Source of the DNA: CAYRLZ01 sp964425275
GTDB lineage: Bacteria > Hydrothermota > Tepidihabitantia > Tepidihabitantales > JBDRVQ01
Length of the DNA: 58,035 nucleotides
Assembly (NCBI GenBank): GCA_964425275.1
Contig: CAYRLZ010000013.1
Coordinates: forward strand, 1 to 58,035
Direction of reading: 5' to 3'
Both the position numbers and the translations under genes were made by a program. A model generated the notes under the pieces. The model saw only the letters and a list, made by a program, of their open reading frames with translations. It was not told the origin of the DNA and searched no databases. Position 1 is the first letter of the stretch, and each line of letters begins with the position of its first letter. Shown here in pieces: positions 1-8,463 of the stretch.

Positions 1-822
1 TGGGGCAAGGTCGCTTACGGTCTTTGTGCTGGAATAGCCATCAATCGTAAATACCGCATCAAAAGTTACCGATGTATTGCCAAAATTCTTCACCTTCGCC
101 TGCGGGGTAATCACTTGACCCGAATCAACCGTGCCGGTTGGAGCAATAATCTCGGTCACCCCAACATCTAATAAAGTGTAATAGACCATTAAAACCGGTT
201 CTTTTGTGGAATACTCTCGGGGATAAAAGCAAATAAAACCACTCGTTGCTATTAATGATGACTCACCTACCGCAAGCTGATTTTCGGAATTTATTGGTAG
301 GGAAGGAGGAACGGCAAAAGTTTGGTCATCAGGGTCTTTTAACTTAAAACTGACATAACTATCACCGGCATTATAATTCCTTAAAACAATATCCTTTACA
401 TCTACCGAACGCGTCCAGGTATCAGTTACTAATCCGAAATTATCGTTCTGAATAATTGTATCCGAAGTAGGCAGAGCCCAGATTTCTTGTGCTGAATCCG
501 ACTCCTGCCAGGTTTGACTATTGACATTCCAAAACTTCATATCGCCATCCCAATCGCCCGCAATCCTTGTGACATAAACCTTAAGGAAACAAGAATCAAT
601 CAAGGCTCCTTTGGGAATTCCGGTGATATTAAATTTAAGAAAAGTATTAAGGCCTACACTACCGCCACTACCCCAACTTTCCACAAAGACATCTTGGGAA
701 GGGGTTAGGTTAATAACCGTAGAGGCCGTGATAAAAGAGAGTGGGAGTAATAGCATTAAAAATAAAAAGGTCTTTTTTACTCCCAATACCAAAGTTATCA
801 AAAATTTTTTGCTCTTTTTCAT
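1..822 (-). CDS. Secreted DNRLRE-domain protein, C-terminus outside window
   Basis: The frame is open from ATG at 822 to the window edge, giving 274 residues with no stop. A lysine-rich start and hydrophobic stretch (about residues 6-30) form a signal peptide. Residues about 32-195 resemble the DNRLRE/CBM96-like stalk module: a SQDVFVESWG strand, then FLKFNITGIPKGALIDSC and a DVKDIVLRNY segment. From about residue 198 a second module begins (DVGVTEIIAPTGTVDSG), resembling CARDB-type Ig-like domains of surface proteins. The start is supported by GGGAGGAG placed 4 bases before the ATG and by a consensus promoter upstream. Probably a large exported or surface-anchored protein; its substrate cannot be told from the sequence. 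Confidence 0.8.
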   Translation of the reverse strand, partial: MKKSKKFLITLVLGVKKTFLFLMLLLPLSFITASTVINLTPSQDVFVESWGSGGSVGLNTFLKFNITGIPKGALIDSCFLKVYVTRIAGDWDGDMKFWNVNSQTWQESDSAQEIWALPTSDTIIQNDNFGLVTDTWTRSVDVKDIVLRNYNAGDSYVSFKLKDPDDQTFAVPPSLPINSENQLAVGESSLIATSGFICFYPREYSTKEPVLMVYYTLLDVGVTEIIAPTGTVDSGQVITPQAKVKNFGNTSVTFDAVFTIDGYSSTKTVSDLAP

Positions 823-895
823 ATCTCCTCCCTTTCAAAAATTCTAATTTCTCTCTTCATATTTCAGCACTTCTCTCCCAGGGGTCTCTTTATAA

Positions 896-924
896 ATTAT
901 AGGGGTAAAAGTATTTTTTGTCAA
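896..924 (-). promoter_or_regulatory. Consensus sigma70-type promoter for the DNRLRE-domain gene
   Basis: Read on the minus strand, TTGACA (919-924) and TATAAT (896-901) are separated by exactly 17 bases, a perfect match to the housekeeping consensus. The predicted transcript begins near 889, leaving a leader of about 65 bases that ends in a strong Shine-Dalgarno site. It differs from the leaderless promoters elsewhere in the window. Confidence 0.8.
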
Positions 925-1009
925 TACCAAGGAATTAATTCGTAGGGAGGTAGCCGCAACCTTTGGGCTGTCCCCCTCACTACCTTCTAACATAATTGGC
1001 GACGGTAAA

Positions 1010-2254
1010 TCAATACGCCATTTTCTGTTTTAGATAAGGGATGACGGCTTCTTTTCTCATTTCCTTCTGTTCACCGGTTATCATATCCTTAACCGCTAAC
1101 ACCTCGCTTTTTAATTCCGCTTCGCCGATGATTATGGTAAATCGGGCATTATAGGAATTTGCCCGCTTTAACTGGGTCTTTAATTTTTCCCCCACCTCGC
1201 CAACAATCACGGGAATTTTATTCCCTCGTAAATCTTCAATTATTTCTTTTCCCCATAAGATTGCGTTCTCGGAGAGAAATGCAAAAAATACCAAATCGGT
1301 CTTCTTCTCCACCTCTGGTAAAAGGAGGAGAATTCTCTCCAATCCTAAGGCGAAGCCAACAGCGGGCGTATCCCTTCCCCCTAACTCGGAAAAGAGATTG
1401 TCGTATCTCCCACCGCCACCAAAACTATTCTGGGCACCAAGGGAATGGGCGACAAACTCAAATACCGTCCGGGTATAATAATCAATCCCCCGCACCAGTC
1501 TATTCTCTACCTCATAGTTTTTTAGCCCAAAGATTTCAATATGTTTCAAAAACCCAGCAAAATGTTCCTGACAGTCCAGGCAGAGATATTTCCCAATTTT
1601 TGGTGAAGACGAATATATCTCTTGGTCAACCGGATTTTTACAGTCAAAGACCCGTAAGGGATTTTTAACGAACCGCTCCTGACAATCAGGACAGAGCTCG
1701 GGCAAGCGGGAACTTAAAAATTCCCGGAGGTCATTTTTGAAAAGAGCGGCGCATTTTTGACAACCGAGGCTATTTACCTTTATTTGATAATCATTAATCC
1801 CGATGGCCGAGAAGAATTTTGCTGCCAGATAAATAATCTCGGCATCAACATAAGGACCCTTTTCACCCAATACCTCCACACCCAATTGGTGGTGTTCCCG
1901 GAGTCGCCCCTTTTGTGGTTTTTCGTAGCGATACATTGGTCCAATATAAAAAAGCCGAAGTGGTGGTGACATCCCTCCCTCCAGAATCGCTCTTATCACT
2001 CCGGGGGTTCCCTCTGGTCGCAAGACAATATCTCTCCCCCCTCGGTCTTGAAAGGTATACATCTCTTTTCTTACAATATCCGTGCCTTCGCCGGTGGAGC
2101 GGAGGAAAAGTTCCCGGTTTTCTAAGACCGGCGTCCGGATTTCTTGAAAGCCAAAAACCCGGCATTGCTCCTTAAATTTCTCTTCAACGAAAGATGCGGT
2201 CTTTGCTTCTTTCGGTAAGAAATCTTTTGTCCCCTTCGGTCTTGTATATTTCAT
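1010..2254 (-). CDS. hisS: Histidyl-tRNA synthetase
   Basis: Class II aminoacyl-tRNA synthetase that charges tRNA-His. The chosen start (MKYTRPKGTKDFLP) gives 414 residues, usual for bacterial HisRS. Visible motifs are LRPEGTPGVIRA, motif 2 around RLFYIGPMYRYEKPQKGR, the HisA motif LVRGIDYYTRTVFEF and motif 3 AVGFALGLERILLLL, followed by a C-terminal anticodon-binding domain (IPVIVGEVGEK onward). An upstream in-frame ATG at 2284 would add ten residues inside the vanZ-like gene; I prefer 2254 because it makes the ATGA overlap repeated through this operon and the protein then begins as HisRS usually does. Confidence 0.95.
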   Translation of the reverse strand: MKYTRPKGTKDFLPKEAKTASFVEEKFKEQCRVFGFQEIRTPVLENRELFLRSTGEGTDIVRKEMYTFQDRGGRDIVLRPEGTPGVIRAILEGGMSPPLRLFYIGPMYRYEKPQKGRLREHHQLGVEVLGEKGPYVDAEIIYLAAKFFSAIGINDYQIKVNSLGCQKCAALFKNDLREFLSSRLPELCPDCQERFVKNPLRVFDCKNPVDQEIYSSSPKIGKYLCLDCQEHFAGFLKHIEIFGLKNYEVENRLVRGIDYYTRTVFEFVAHSLGAQNSFGGGGRYDNLFSELGGRDTPAVGFALGLERILLLLPEVEKKTDLVFFAFLSENAILWGKEIIEDLRGNKIPVIVGEVGEKLKTQLKRANSYNARFTIIIGEAELKSEVLAVKDMITGEQKEMRKEAVIPYLKQKMAY

Positions 2255-2577
2255 TTCGTCTTTGACCGCCAAAGGCGGATACAAATCCCCATGCCGATGC
2301 CAATGAGATTAAATAGAAAATCAATGAGTCCCGGTTCCCGATTTGGTATGTATCTTTGTAAAAATTCGGTCATCAGTCCCAAGATGATACCAAAGAAAAT
2401 GGCAAAACCGCCTAAAATTGGATAAGTAAAATAACCCCATAAGGTATAGAAGATTAGATGTCCAATCTTATCAATCTGAAGGCGCCGGCTTGCCTTATGG
2501 GAGGGTAGGGGAATTAAAGAGAAGAAGATAATCAAAAATAAAAGCCCGAAGCCGATTAAAATATCTCGCTGTTTCAT
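2251..2577 (-). CDS. VanZ-like membrane protein
   Basis: Small integral membrane protein of 108 residues with about four hydrophobic segments. The pattern DKIGHLIFYTLWGY, then GLMTEFLQRYIPNREP and LIDFLFNLIGIGMGI, is characteristic of the VanZ-like family, whose members are named after a teicoplanin-resistance protein but mostly have no known role. It overlaps its upstream and downstream neighbours by four bases each (ATGA), so it is translationally coupled between the ATPase subunit gene and hisS. The sequence gives no reason to call it a resistance gene. Confidence 0.8.
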   Translation of the reverse strand: MKQRDILIGFGLLFLIIFFSLIPLPSHKASRRLQIDKIGHLIFYTLWGYFTYPILGGFAIFFGIILGLMTEFLQRYIPNREPGLIDFLFNLIGIGMGICIRLWRSKTK

Positions 2578-3182
2578 CTCTTAATTCTTTGGAGCCTTAT
2601 TAAATCCTCTCTCTCGTTTTCCGCTAATTTGAGGCGAATGAACTTTACGGTCTTTTCAATTGTCGGAATCAGAATGTATTCCAAGGCATTTACCCGGCGC
2701 CTTGTCTTCTCCATTTCAATTAGGAGAAGTTGCCAGGCTTTTTCGTCTGCCGCCAATGAGAGAAGATGGGGTAGAATATTTTTCAACTTCTCAATTCCTT
2801 CCTCTAATTCGCCCGAGGTCTGAAAGAGTCCATAACTCCGCTTCCGCTCAATTATTTCTACTTCTATTTGTGGGATGAGAAGATTCAATTTCCTCCTTTC
2901 TTTGGTTATAACCTTAACTTCAAAAGAAGGCAAAAGGATTGCCGAATCAAAAAATTGGGGATTTTCATAAAGACGGGCGATATTAAACCGAAGGAAGACT
3001 TCGGTTAGAGCCCTTTTGACCATCGCCCGTTTTTCCCGAATTTCCTTTAAGAGGAGAAGAATATGACGCATCAGTTCTTCCTGCTTATCTTTTAAGAGTT
3101 TGTGTCCCCGGCGGGCGATGGTTAATCTCTTTTTGAGCCGGAGGAGTTCCATCCGGGTAGCACCAGTTGGAATTAGCACCAA
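2574..3182 (-). CDS. atpD: V/A-type ATP synthase subunit D
   Basis: Central-stalk subunit of V/A-type rotary ATPases. The N-terminal pattern PTGATRMELLRLKKRL and C-terminal pattern EKTRRRVNALEYILIPTIEKT are hallmarks of subunit D, and the 202-residue protein is mostly predicted coiled coil, matching the family length. No other ATPase subunit is next to it: the gene heads a vanZ-hisS operon and is preceded by a long intergenic repeat region. The start is uncertain; TTG at 3182 and GTG at 3179 both lack a clear Shine-Dalgarno site. The symbol follows V-type naming and is not the F-type beta subunit. Confidence 0.85.
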   Translation of the reverse strand: MVLIPTGATRMELLRLKKRLTIARRGHKLLKDKQEELMRHILLLLKEIREKRAMVKRALTEVFLRFNIARLYENPQFFDSAILLPSFEVKVITKERRKLNLLIPQIEVEIIERKRSYGLFQTSGELEEGIEKLKNILPHLLSLAADEKAWQLLLIEMEKTRRRVNALEYILIPTIEKTVKFIRLKLAENEREDLIRLQRIKR

Positions 3183-3535
3183 CTATTCTATAAAAATTCT
3201 TCAAATAGTCAAGATGGCTTCCCCCTATGGTTTACCCAAAAATTTTAAATATTACCTCATTGACCAATAGATGTTTTTACTTTCTTCTGATTATTTATGC
3301 CAAAATCGTCCTTTTAGCGATTAAAATTTAGGGAAACACTTTGAGCGGATTTTTACTCTATATTTAGATATGGGAAAAAAGCTAATTTTATTAAGTATAG
3401 TTAAATCAATAACTTATGTTTTAGAGATTAACCCTTTCGGTATTTTATCTAATAAGGAGGTAAAAATGAGAGGATAAATAACCAATTAAAAAGACCTAAT
3501 CGCTTTTATCCGCACCAATCCATTTAGCACCGCCG

Positions 3536-3812
3536 GGGATTTTTCTTTTTGAAGGGGGGAGTGCTACAGGGGGTGCTATTCGGGATGGTATTAAATACCC
3601 TATTCTATACCCTATTCTCGGTTCTAAACTCTCGCCTATTCGGTATTCTATTCTCTTGCCTATTGGGAATCCTATTCTCTATCCTACGGAACGTTCTATT
3701 CTCCTTCCTATTGGGTATGCTATTCTCTGTCCTATTGGGAGTGCTATTGGGGGTTCTATTCTCTTTCCTATAAAGAGCCCTATTCAGAATGCTATTATTG
3801 GTTCTATTTCCA
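3536..3812 (+). repeat. 12-bp-period repeat array 1 (CTATT core), with short head
   Basis: A five-base core, mostly CTATT, starts at 3564 and recurs every 12 bases to 3804: 21 consecutive positions in perfect register. Twenty of 21 begin CTA; the one exception (3588) begins GTA. The seven bases between cores vary, often TCTC followed by three free bases. GGGGATTTTT at 3536 precedes the array and resembles the head of the other arrays. The region from 3183 to 3535 has no gene I can support; it contains an isolated Shine-Dalgarno site with a three-codon ORF near 3452. The array lies between divergent genes, about 70 bases before the DUF3467 promoter. Confidence 0.85.
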
Positions 3813-3882
3813 AGGAGATATGAAGGATGTTATTTTTCTTATTAAATTTAACCCGCTAAATTTTGGGAAACTCCAACCAGGC

Positions 3883-3910
3883 TTGACTGTTAGTCATTTT
3901 TGCTTAAAAT
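3883..3910 (+). promoter_or_regulatory. Promoter for the DUF3467-cca-like-ftsK operon
   Basis: TTGACT (3883-3888) and TAAAAT (3905-3910) are spaced by 16 bases. A Shine-Dalgarno site (CCGGAGGA) follows directly and the ATG is at 3927, so the leader would be only about 10 bases long. Confidence 0.6.
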
Positions 3911-3926
3911 AAGCACCGGAGGAACT

Positions 3927-4217
3927 ATGAATGAAGAAGAAAGAACACCACTAAATGTGGAAATTGGTGAGAAAGAATCCGAAGGAATTTATGCCAATTT
4001 CTTTCTCATTGCTCACTCCAGTTCTGAGTTTATTATTGACTGTGCCCGACTCTTGCCCGGCTTACCAAAGGCAAAGGTCTTCGCCCGTATTGTCACTACC
4101 CCCCAACACGCCCGGTTGTTGCTTAACGCCTTAGAGGAAAATATTAAGAAATACGAGGAAAGATTCGGGAAGATTAAAATCCCCGGTAAGGATGAGGCAA
4201 AGCCTTTCGGCTTCTAA
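3927..4217 (+). CDS. DUF3467 family protein
   Basis: A 96-residue cytosolic protein. The stretch IYANFFLIAHSSSEFIIDCA, then a GLPKAKVFARIVTTPQHAR segment and a C-terminal helix ending KKYEERFG, matches DUF3467, a small widespread family without an assigned function. ATG at 3927 is chosen because GGAGGA lies 4 bases upstream; an earlier in-frame TTG at 3900 would fall inside the predicted promoter. First gene of a plus-strand operon with a CCA-type nucleotidyltransferase, a site-2 protease and ftsK; its 3' end overlaps the next reading frame. Confidence 0.8.
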   Translation: MNEEERTPLNVEIGEKESEGIYANFFLIAHSSSEFIIDCARLLPGLPKAKVFARIVTTPQHARLLLNALEENIKKYEERFGKIKIPGKDEAKPFGF

Positions 4218-5487
4218 ATCGGACCTCCTCGGTTTGAATAACTCCCAGAAACTCGTCAATATCACTTCTCACCCCCTGATTTTCCTTGTTCGGTCTCTTG
4301 CTGAGAAATTAGAATTAGATGTCTATCTAGTTGGAGGACCTTTACGCGACCTAATCCTCAAGAGAGAAGTGAAGGATTTTGATTTCGCAATTGATGGTGA
4401 TTGGCAAAAATTTGCCCACAAGTTATTCTTGACCCTCCGCACCTCCTATCGGGCACGGATTATCTATTACCCCAAATTTATGACGGCGACAATTTTCCTG
4501 AGAAGAGAGGAGCGAAACGGCAAAAATAAATTTCTCTTCCCCTTCCATATTGATATCGCCCGAACCCGAAAGGAGATATATGAAAAACCCGCCCAATTAC
4601 CTAAGGTAGCACCGGCTTCAATTGCCGAGGACTTAAAGAGGCGGGATTTTACGATAAATGCTATCGCTTATGACCTTAAAAGAAAAAGGCTTTTTGACCC
4701 ATTAGATGGGAAAAAGGATATAAAGAGAAAAATCATCCGGGTTATCCACGAGCGAAGTTTTATTGACGACCCAACCCGAATCTTCCGGGCGATAAGGTTT
4801 GCGGTTAGATTTAACTTCCGGATAGAAAAGAAAACCGGCAATTGGCTTTTGTCCGCCATCAAAGGAGATTATATCGCTCGGCTCTCCGGTGAGAGATTTC
4901 TCAATGAATTACGGATTATTATGAAGGAAGAAAGATGGTTAACAATGATAAAGAAATTACAAAAGATAGGGGTTTTTCAAAGTTATTTCCAAAAATCTCT
5001 TCCCAACCAACACCTTAAAGATTTGGCGAAGATAAGATTATTTCCCGAAACTTCTCTCTTACTTCTCTATCTCCTTTCTCCTTTTGATACTACCAGATTA
5101 CCCCTAACCCGCCTGGAACAAAAAACCATCGCCGACCTTCGGAGGATTTCTTTTTTAAAAAAGCAACTGGTTCGGGCGAAGAAACCATCAACCCAATACA
5201 TTATCTTAAAAGACTTCACCCCGGCTTCCCTTCAACTCATTAAAGAATTAGTCCCCAAGACCTTAAACAAAAAAATAGAAGATTATCTGCATTCTTATAG
5301 GCAAGTTAAGGTCTCGCTCACCGGTCACGACTTAAAAAGATTGGGGATTAAACCAAAGGTAAGATACGGTGAATTATTAAAAGAACTTCTCTACCAACGA
5401 TTGGATGGAAAGATTAAAAGTAAGAGAGAGGAAATTAATTACCTCAGGCAAAGTGCGACCGAGGTTCACAATCAAAGGCTAAGGTGA
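4192..5487 (+). CDS. CCA-adding enzyme / poly(A) polymerase family nucleotidyltransferase
   Basis: Class II tRNA nucleotidyltransferase superfamily. The head domain shows VGGPLRDLILKREVKDFDFAI, with the nucleotidyltransferase aspartates in DFDFAID, then EDLKRRDFTINAIAYDL, FDPLDGKKDIKRKIIRVI and DDPTRIFRAIRFAVRF, the family's neck signatures. At 431 residues it is the usual size for a CCA-adding enzyme, but poly(A) polymerase or a split A- or CC-adding activity cannot be excluded. CCA addition fits the two tRNA-Ser genes here, neither of which encodes CCA. ATG at 4192 overlaps the DUF3467 gene and has only a weak GGTAAGG before it; the true start may be a little further in. Confidence 0.8.
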   Translation: MRQSLSASKSDLLGLNNSQKLVNITSHPLIFLVRSLAEKLELDVYLVGGPLRDLILKREVKDFDFAIDGDWQKFAHKLFLTLRTSYRARIIYYPKFMTATIFLRREERNGKNKFLFPFHIDIARTRKEIYEKPAQLPKVAPASIAEDLKRRDFTINAIAYDLKRKRLFDPLDGKKDIKRKIIRVIHERSFIDDPTRIFRAIRFAVRFNFRIEKKTGNWLLSAIKGDYIARLSGERFLNELRIIMKEERWLTMIKKLQKIGVFQSYFQKSLPNQHLKDLAKIRLFPETSLLLLYLLSPFDTTRLPLTRLEQKTIADLRRISFLKKQLVRAKKPSTQYIILKDFTPASLQLIKELVPKTLNKKIEDYLHSYRQVKVSLTGHDLKRLGIKPKVRYGELLKELLYQRLDGKIKSKREEINYLRQSATEVHNQRLR

Positions 5488-6107
5488 GCACTGATTTCTT
5501 TCTCACTTTACCGGCTATCCTCTTTGGTCTTACCATCCACGAATATGCCCACGGTTATGTTGCTTACCGCCTGGGGGACCCAACCGCCAAACTCGCCGGG
5601 CGCTTAACCCTCAATCCCTTAAAACACTTAGATCTAATGGGCACCTTAGCCGTCTTAATTTTCCGTATCGGTTGGGCAAAACCAGTTCCGATTGACCCCT
5701 ACTATTTTAAGAATATAAAACGAGATACAATCTTAGTAAGTCTGGCTGGTCCGCTGAGTAATTTTAGCCTCGCCTTCCTTTCTGGGCTTATCCTCCAATT
5801 GGTAACCCCCAACCTCCCAACCAACTCTTTCTTCGTTTTAATATTACGTGATTTTGTCCTCTACAATCTCATCTTCTGTGCCTTCAATTCTCTTCCCATT
5901 CCCCCCCTTGACGGCTCTAAGGTTTTAAGTTATATTCTTTCCGATAAGGCAAGTTTATACTATATGCAACTGGAAAGATACGGGTTTTTCATCTTACTCT
6001 TCATTATTTTCATTGGCCAATTATTCGGAGCCCCGTTACTCTGGTGGGTTATCGGCCCCTTTGTCAATTTTTTCTCTAAATTGTTTGCCGGCTTTTCTAT
6101 GTTATGA
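5484..6107 (+). CDS. Site-2 protease family zinc metallopeptidase (M50)
   Basis: Intramembrane peptidase of the compact M50 group. The metal-binding HEYAH motif lies in the first membrane segment (LTIHEYAHGYVAYRLGDPTA), followed by RLTLNPLKHLDLMGT, GWAKPVPI, and the second zinc-site segment NSLPIPPLDGSKVL, where the aspartate of PLDG is the third ligand. The protein has 207 residues and about five membrane spans. GTG at 5484 makes a GTGA overlap with the preceding gene. The family cleaves membrane-embedded substrates such as anti-sigma factors; the substrate here is unknown. Confidence 0.9.
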   Translation: MSTDFFLTLPAILFGLTIHEYAHGYVAYRLGDPTAKLAGRLTLNPLKHLDLMGTLAVLIFRIGWAKPVPIDPYYFKNIKRDTILVSLAGPLSNFSLAFLSGLILQLVTPNLPTNSFFVLILRDFVLYNLIFCAFNSLPIPPLDGSKVLSYILSDKASLYYMQLERYGFFILLFIIFIGQLFGAPLLWWVIGPFVNFFSKLFAGFSML

Positions 6108-6108
6108 T

Positions 6109-8463
6109 ATGAAAAGAAGCGAAAAAAACAAAACCGGAAGACCAAAGGAGGAGGTCTTAGGATTTATCCTTATCCTCCTCTCGGTCTTAGTCTTTATCAG
6201 CCTCTTCTCTTATGCCATTGGTAAAAATACCAAAAAGACAAACTGGGGAGGTCCGACTGGACTTTTTATTGGCGCACTTCTCTTTCAAACCTTTGGTCTC
6301 TTCTCTTTCTTATTTGTCTTTCTTTTATTCCTCTGGGGGATAAATTTTTTCTTTAAGAAAAGACCTCGCTTTTCCCTGAAATTATCGGTCATCCTCTTTA
6401 TCTTCGCCTTTCTCCTTAATGCCCTTTTCGGTTATTTAGTCCCTACCTCCCCAATCGTTGGCCTTTCCGGCAGATTCCTGGGCGAAGGTTTTCATCACCT
6501 CTTTGGTAAGGTTGGGTCCCTTATTGTCCTCTTCGGTTCCTTAATTTTATTATTGCTCATATTTATTCCCACTGCCACCAAATTCATCTTTGGTGGATTG
6601 ACCTTCGTATTCTATCGTCTCCTCCTTTTGATTCTTTGGTTCGCTAAATTTACCTTCCGCGGACTTCTTGCCCTCCATTCCCTAATTAAAAAGAAGGCTA
6701 AAACTTCAACCAAAAGGACTGGGAAAGAAAGCAATACCCATCAACTTGCAACCCAACCAAAAACCGCCAAAGAAACCGAAGAAGCCGTGCCTCCGGAGGT
6801 AGTGCCGAAAGAAGAGACCGAAGAAGTGGTTTTCTCAGAAACCGCATTCCAAAAAGAATTTATCTCACTCCTCAAAGAAGAGACCGAGGGGATAGAGACG
6901 AAAGACGAAAGAGAATTAAAAGAGGAGGCCGAGATATTATCCAACAAACTCCGGGAGTTTGCGATTGATGGTAAGATTAGCAATATATTGACCGGTCCGG
7001 TAATAACCCGGTTTGAATTTGAACCAGCGCCCGGAATAAAAATCCAGCGGATTGAGAGTTTAAGTGACGATTTAGCCCTCTCCTTAAAGGCGGAGAGGAT
7101 AAGGATCTTAGCCCCAATTCCCGGAAAGTCCGCGGTTGGAATTGAAATCCCTAATAAAAAAAGGCGCATCGTCAGTTTGCGTAAACAGTTAGAGAAGGGG
7201 ATATTAAATGCCACAACCTCTTCTTTAGCCTTTGTCTTAGGCGAGACGATAACCGGAGAACCTTATTTTGCTGATTTACGGCAGATGCCCCACATCTTAA
7301 TCGCCGGAACCACCGGCTCCGGAAAATCGGTTTGCATAAATTGTATCCTCTCTTCAATCATCTATCGGGCTTCTTATCATGATGTCCGTTTTTTAACCAT
7401 TGACCCAAAGCAATTAGAACTGCCAATTTACGACCCAATTCCTCATCTTTTAGGTCCGACCACTACCGACCCGCAATCGGCGCAAAAAGAATTGGACCGA
7501 CTCCTGCAGGTGATGGAGATTCGCTATGGCGAATTTGCCCGGCTTGGTGTCCGAGATATTGAAAGTTACAATGCCCGGTGTAAAGAGATTGGCAAACCTA
7601 AAAAACCCTATATCGTAATTGTGATTGATGAACTGGCGGATTTGATGAAGACTACCCGAACCCCAGAAGAGATGGAGAGAAAAATTACCCGTTTAGCCCA
7701 GATGTCAAGAGCGGTTGGTATCCATCTCATCCTGGCCACCCAGAGGCCATCGGTTGATGTGATAACCGGGCTGATTAAGGCAAACTTTCCCTGCCGAATT
7801 GCCTTTCAGGTTGCATCCAAAACTGATTCCCGAACTATCCTGGATATGAATGGTGCGGAAAGTCTTTTAGGTATGGGTGATATGCTCTATTTACCACCGG
7901 GCAAAGGCGAGCCTTTAAGACTGCACGGTGCCTTCGTCTCCGCCGAAGAGACGAAAGGCCTGGTCAACCTCTGGGCAAGACGTTATCTAAAAGAACTCTT
8001 GAAGGACTTAGTCCCCAACCCAGAAAAAAAGGCTCGGGAACTAATTACCAGTAATGCCTTGGATATACTAATTAATAAAGAGAAGACTGCAATCAAAGAA
8101 GAACAAAAGAGATTAGCGGATATTCTTGGGGAAGAGGTTGCGGAAAAGATTCTCGCTATTGACTACCATTCGCCGCTTTCTGAGGAGAGGGACTTATTAA
8201 AATATAAGGAGCCGGTGATTGATTGGGAGCAAGAGAGAGACGAATACTTTTTTGAAGCCGCCCGGCTTGTCTTTCAAACCAAAGAGGCATCGGTTTCTAT
8301 GCTGCAGAGAAAATTAGATGTCGGATGGGCAAGAGCGGGAAGAATCATTGACCAACTGGAAAGAGCCGGCATTGTCGGACCTTATGTGGGCTCCAAGTCA
8401 AGGCGGGTTTTAGTGGAAACCGAAGAAGAACTACAGGCAATCCTCCGGCGACTCCAAAAATGA
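6109..8463 (+). CDS. ftsK: DNA translocase FtsK/SpoIIIE
   Basis: Septal DNA pump that clears chromosomes during division. The N-terminus (MKRSEKNKTGRP) is followed by about four membrane segments to residue 200, a charged linker rich in Glu and Lys (about 205-280), then the motor: Walker A GTTGSGKSVCIN near residue 400, Walker B IVIVIDELADLM near 502, and a C-terminal winged-helix gamma domain (SVSMLQRKLDVGWARAGRII) for KOPS binding. At 784 residues it is typical of short-linker FtsK. ATG at 6109 is preferred over the open frame from 6013, which overlaps the protease gene and lacks a membrane-protein start. Confidence 0.95.
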   Translation: MKRSEKNKTGRPKEEVLGFILILLSVLVFISLFSYAIGKNTKKTNWGGPTGLFIGALLFQTFGLFSFLFVFLLFLWGINFFFKKRPRFSLKLSVILFIFAFLLNALFGYLVPTSPIVGLSGRFLGEGFHHLFGKVGSLIVLFGSLILLLLIFIPTATKFIFGGLTFVFYRLLLLILWFAKFTFRGLLALHSLIKKKAKTSTKRTGKESNTHQLATQPKTAKETEEAVPPEVVPKEETEEVVFSETAFQKEFISLLKEETEGIETKDERELKEEAEILSNKLREFAIDGKISNILTGPVITRFEFEPAPGIKIQRIESLSDDLALSLKAERIRILAPIPGKSAVGIEIPNKKRRIVSLRKQLEKGILNATTSSLAFVLGETITGEPYFADLRQMPHILIAGTTGSGKSVCINCILSSIIYRASYHDVRFLTIDPKQLELPIYDPIPHLLGPTTTDPQSAQKELDRLLQVMEIRYGEFARLGVRDIESYNARCKEIGKPKKPYIVIVIDELADLMKTTRTPEEMERKITRLAQMSRAVGIHLILATQRPSVDVITGLIKANFPCRIAFQVASKTDSRTILDMNGAESLLGMGDMLYLPPGKGEPLRLHGAFVSAEETKGLVNLWARRYLKELLKDLVPNPEKKARELITSNALDILINKEKTAIKEEQKRLADILGEEVAEKILAIDYHSPLSEERDLLKYKEPVIDWEQERDEYFFEAARLVFQTKEASVSMLQRKLDVGWARAGRIIDQLERAGIVGPYVGSKSRRVLVETEEELQAILRRLQK

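Noticed and set aside
1159..1668. 169-codon plus-strand frame
   Set aside because: It is antisense to hisS, has no ribosome site and no protein-like composition.
2251..2577. Glycopeptide resistance
   Set aside because: VanZ-like proteins are common outside van clusters and no vanHAX is present.
3549..3773. Hydrophobic protein of 74 codons through array 1
   Set aside because: The leucine-rich four-residue period is what a 12-bp DNA period with CTA cores must give; it starts on TTG with no ribosome site, and equivalent frames in arrays 3 and 4 have stops.
6741..7214. 157-codon minus-strand frame inside ftsK
   Set aside because: Antisense shadow of the FtsK linker and alpha domain.
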